Of a stretch of DNA of 5,952 nt, positions 5,464 through 5,952 are shown in pieces (the first letter of the stretch is position 1; the number at the start of each line of letters is the position of its first letter). Location: contig WLHG01000066.1 in assembly GCA_009702845.1 (NCBI GenBank), forward strand, positions 1 to 5,952, given 5' to 3'. The translations under genes were made by a program, and so were the position numbers. Below the pieces are notes generated by a model. That model did no database searches, had not been told where the DNA came from, and worked only from the letters and a program-made list of their open reading frames with translations. The DNA comes from Actinomycetota bacterium. Its GTDB lineage: Bacteria; Actinomycetota; Actinomycetes; Nanopelagicales; Nanopelagicaceae.

Positions 5464-5952
5464 TTACCCGATCTTTGCTACCTGAGCAAGTGACTTCTTA
5501 AGAAGGTCACCATCGATAACGCTGAAACCAAGTGCTGCGCCAACATCCTTTGAACACTTAGTGCTCAAAACATAGTTAGCGAAAGCCTTAACTGCAGTTG
5601 CCTTTGTCTTATCTGGATAAGAGGTATCGGCAAGCAAGTAGGAGACGATGCCTAGTGGGTATGCACCCTTTTCCTTCGTTGCATAATCATAAGTTAAGAA
5701 ACCATTTGCATCCTGTGTGGCAGATGCAAGGAATGCACCTACACCGGTTGAATCAGGGGCTACAGATGAACCAGCTGGGTTAATTACATTTGCAATCTTC
5801 AATCTATTTGCAGTTGCGTAGTTAACCTCAGCGTAAGTAATAGAGTAAGGAGTCTTACCAGCAAGCTGTGCAACACCAGTAGATGATGCTGCTCCAACGA
5901 CGCGACCTAGGTTAGTAATAGCGTTGATATCTCCAGGGAATGCATCCTTGAA
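5464..5952 (-). CDS. pstS: PstS-like phosphate ABC transporter substrate-binding protein, C-terminal part (N-terminus off the right edge)
   Basis: The minus-strand frame is open from the right edge to a TAA at 5466-5464, giving 162 visible residues. The sequence KTPYSITYAEVNYA (visible residues 35-48) corresponds to the PstS block usually reading GSIGYvExxYA, and GAYPLGIVSYLLAD corresponds to the block AYPI..y.yvlv just before the last helices. The end, with KAFANYVLSTKCSKDVGAALGFSVI, matches the family's C-terminal helix region. PstS is the extracytoplasmic phosphate receptor, in actinobacteria usually a lipoprotein, that delivers phosphate to the PstCAB importer. The lipobox and first phosphate-binding residues lie outside the window. 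A TTG at 5802 lies within the open frame and is not the true start. The gene ends 24 nt before a strong hairpin, so it is probably the last gene of its transcript or monocistronic, and pstCAB would not follow it directly. Its regulation cannot be judged here. Confidence 0.87.
   Translation of the reverse strand, partial: FKDAFPGDINAITNLGRVVGAASSTGVAQLAGKTPYSITYAEVNYATANRLKIANVINPAGSSVAPDSTGVGAFLASATQDANGFLTYDYATKEKGAYPLGIVSYLLADTSYPDKTKATAVKAFANYVLSTKCSKDVGAALGFSVIDGDLLKKSLAQVAKIG

Noticed and set aside
5270..5485. Plus-strand 71-residue frame
   Set aside because: It begins with a Ser/Thr-rich run that is the antisense of the small membrane gene and crosses the terminator hairpin, so coding is unlikely.
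5464..5802. A separate 112-residue gene starting with TTG at 5802
   Set aside because: The frame continues without a stop to the right edge, and the upstream part (SITYAEVNYA) belongs to the same PstS-like domain, so 5802 is internal.

Overview
The window looks like chromosomal DNA of an actinobacterium with moderate to low GC. The evidence is compact gene packing, almost no Shine-Dalgarno sequences, several TAnnnT-type -10 boxes placed 6-7 nt before an ATG (leaderless transcription), a MalT/LAL-type LuxR regulator, and an N-terminally minimal P1B ATPase with a TPC motif. The streamlined style fits freshwater Nanopelagicales (acI, Planktophila-like) lineages, but that placement is inference and no rRNA or marker gene is present to settle it.

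Layout. Bases 1-1380 (minus) hold the N-terminal 460 residues of a LAL-family (MalT-like STAND ATPase) transcriptional regulator whose C-terminus lies beyond the left edge. A 70-nt gap (1381-1450) contains a perfect 18-bp palindrome. Bases 1451-3229 (minus) encode a complete P1B-type heavy-metal-transporting ATPase without an N-terminal metal-binding domain. A 42-nt divergent promoter region (3230-3271), with a small inverted repeat and two candidate leaderless promoters, separates it from a plus-strand pair: a beta-CASP metallo-beta-lactamase-fold ribonuclease (3272-4660) and, 3 nt later, a polytopic membrane protein (4664-5239). A probable 47-residue single-span membrane protein (5236-5379, minus) meets the end of that gene tail to tail. 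A 15-bp-stem hairpin (5406-5439) follows the 3' end of a PstS-like phosphate-binding protein (5464-5952, minus), whose N-terminus lies beyond the right edge.

How the genes may work together. The ATPase and the regulator lie head to tail on one strand and could be co-transcribed, with the palindrome as a possible switch between them. The beta-CASP nuclease and the membrane protein are almost certainly one transcript. The pstS gene belongs to a separate phosphate-uptake locus, most of it outside the window. I see no CRISPR array, tRNA, rRNA, insertion sequence or toxin-antitoxin pair. I found no clearly new multi-gene system. The best leads are the palindrome with a CsoR-like half-site arrangement, the altered ATP-binding motifs of the ATPase, and the leaderless micro-protein gene squeezed against the pstS terminator.
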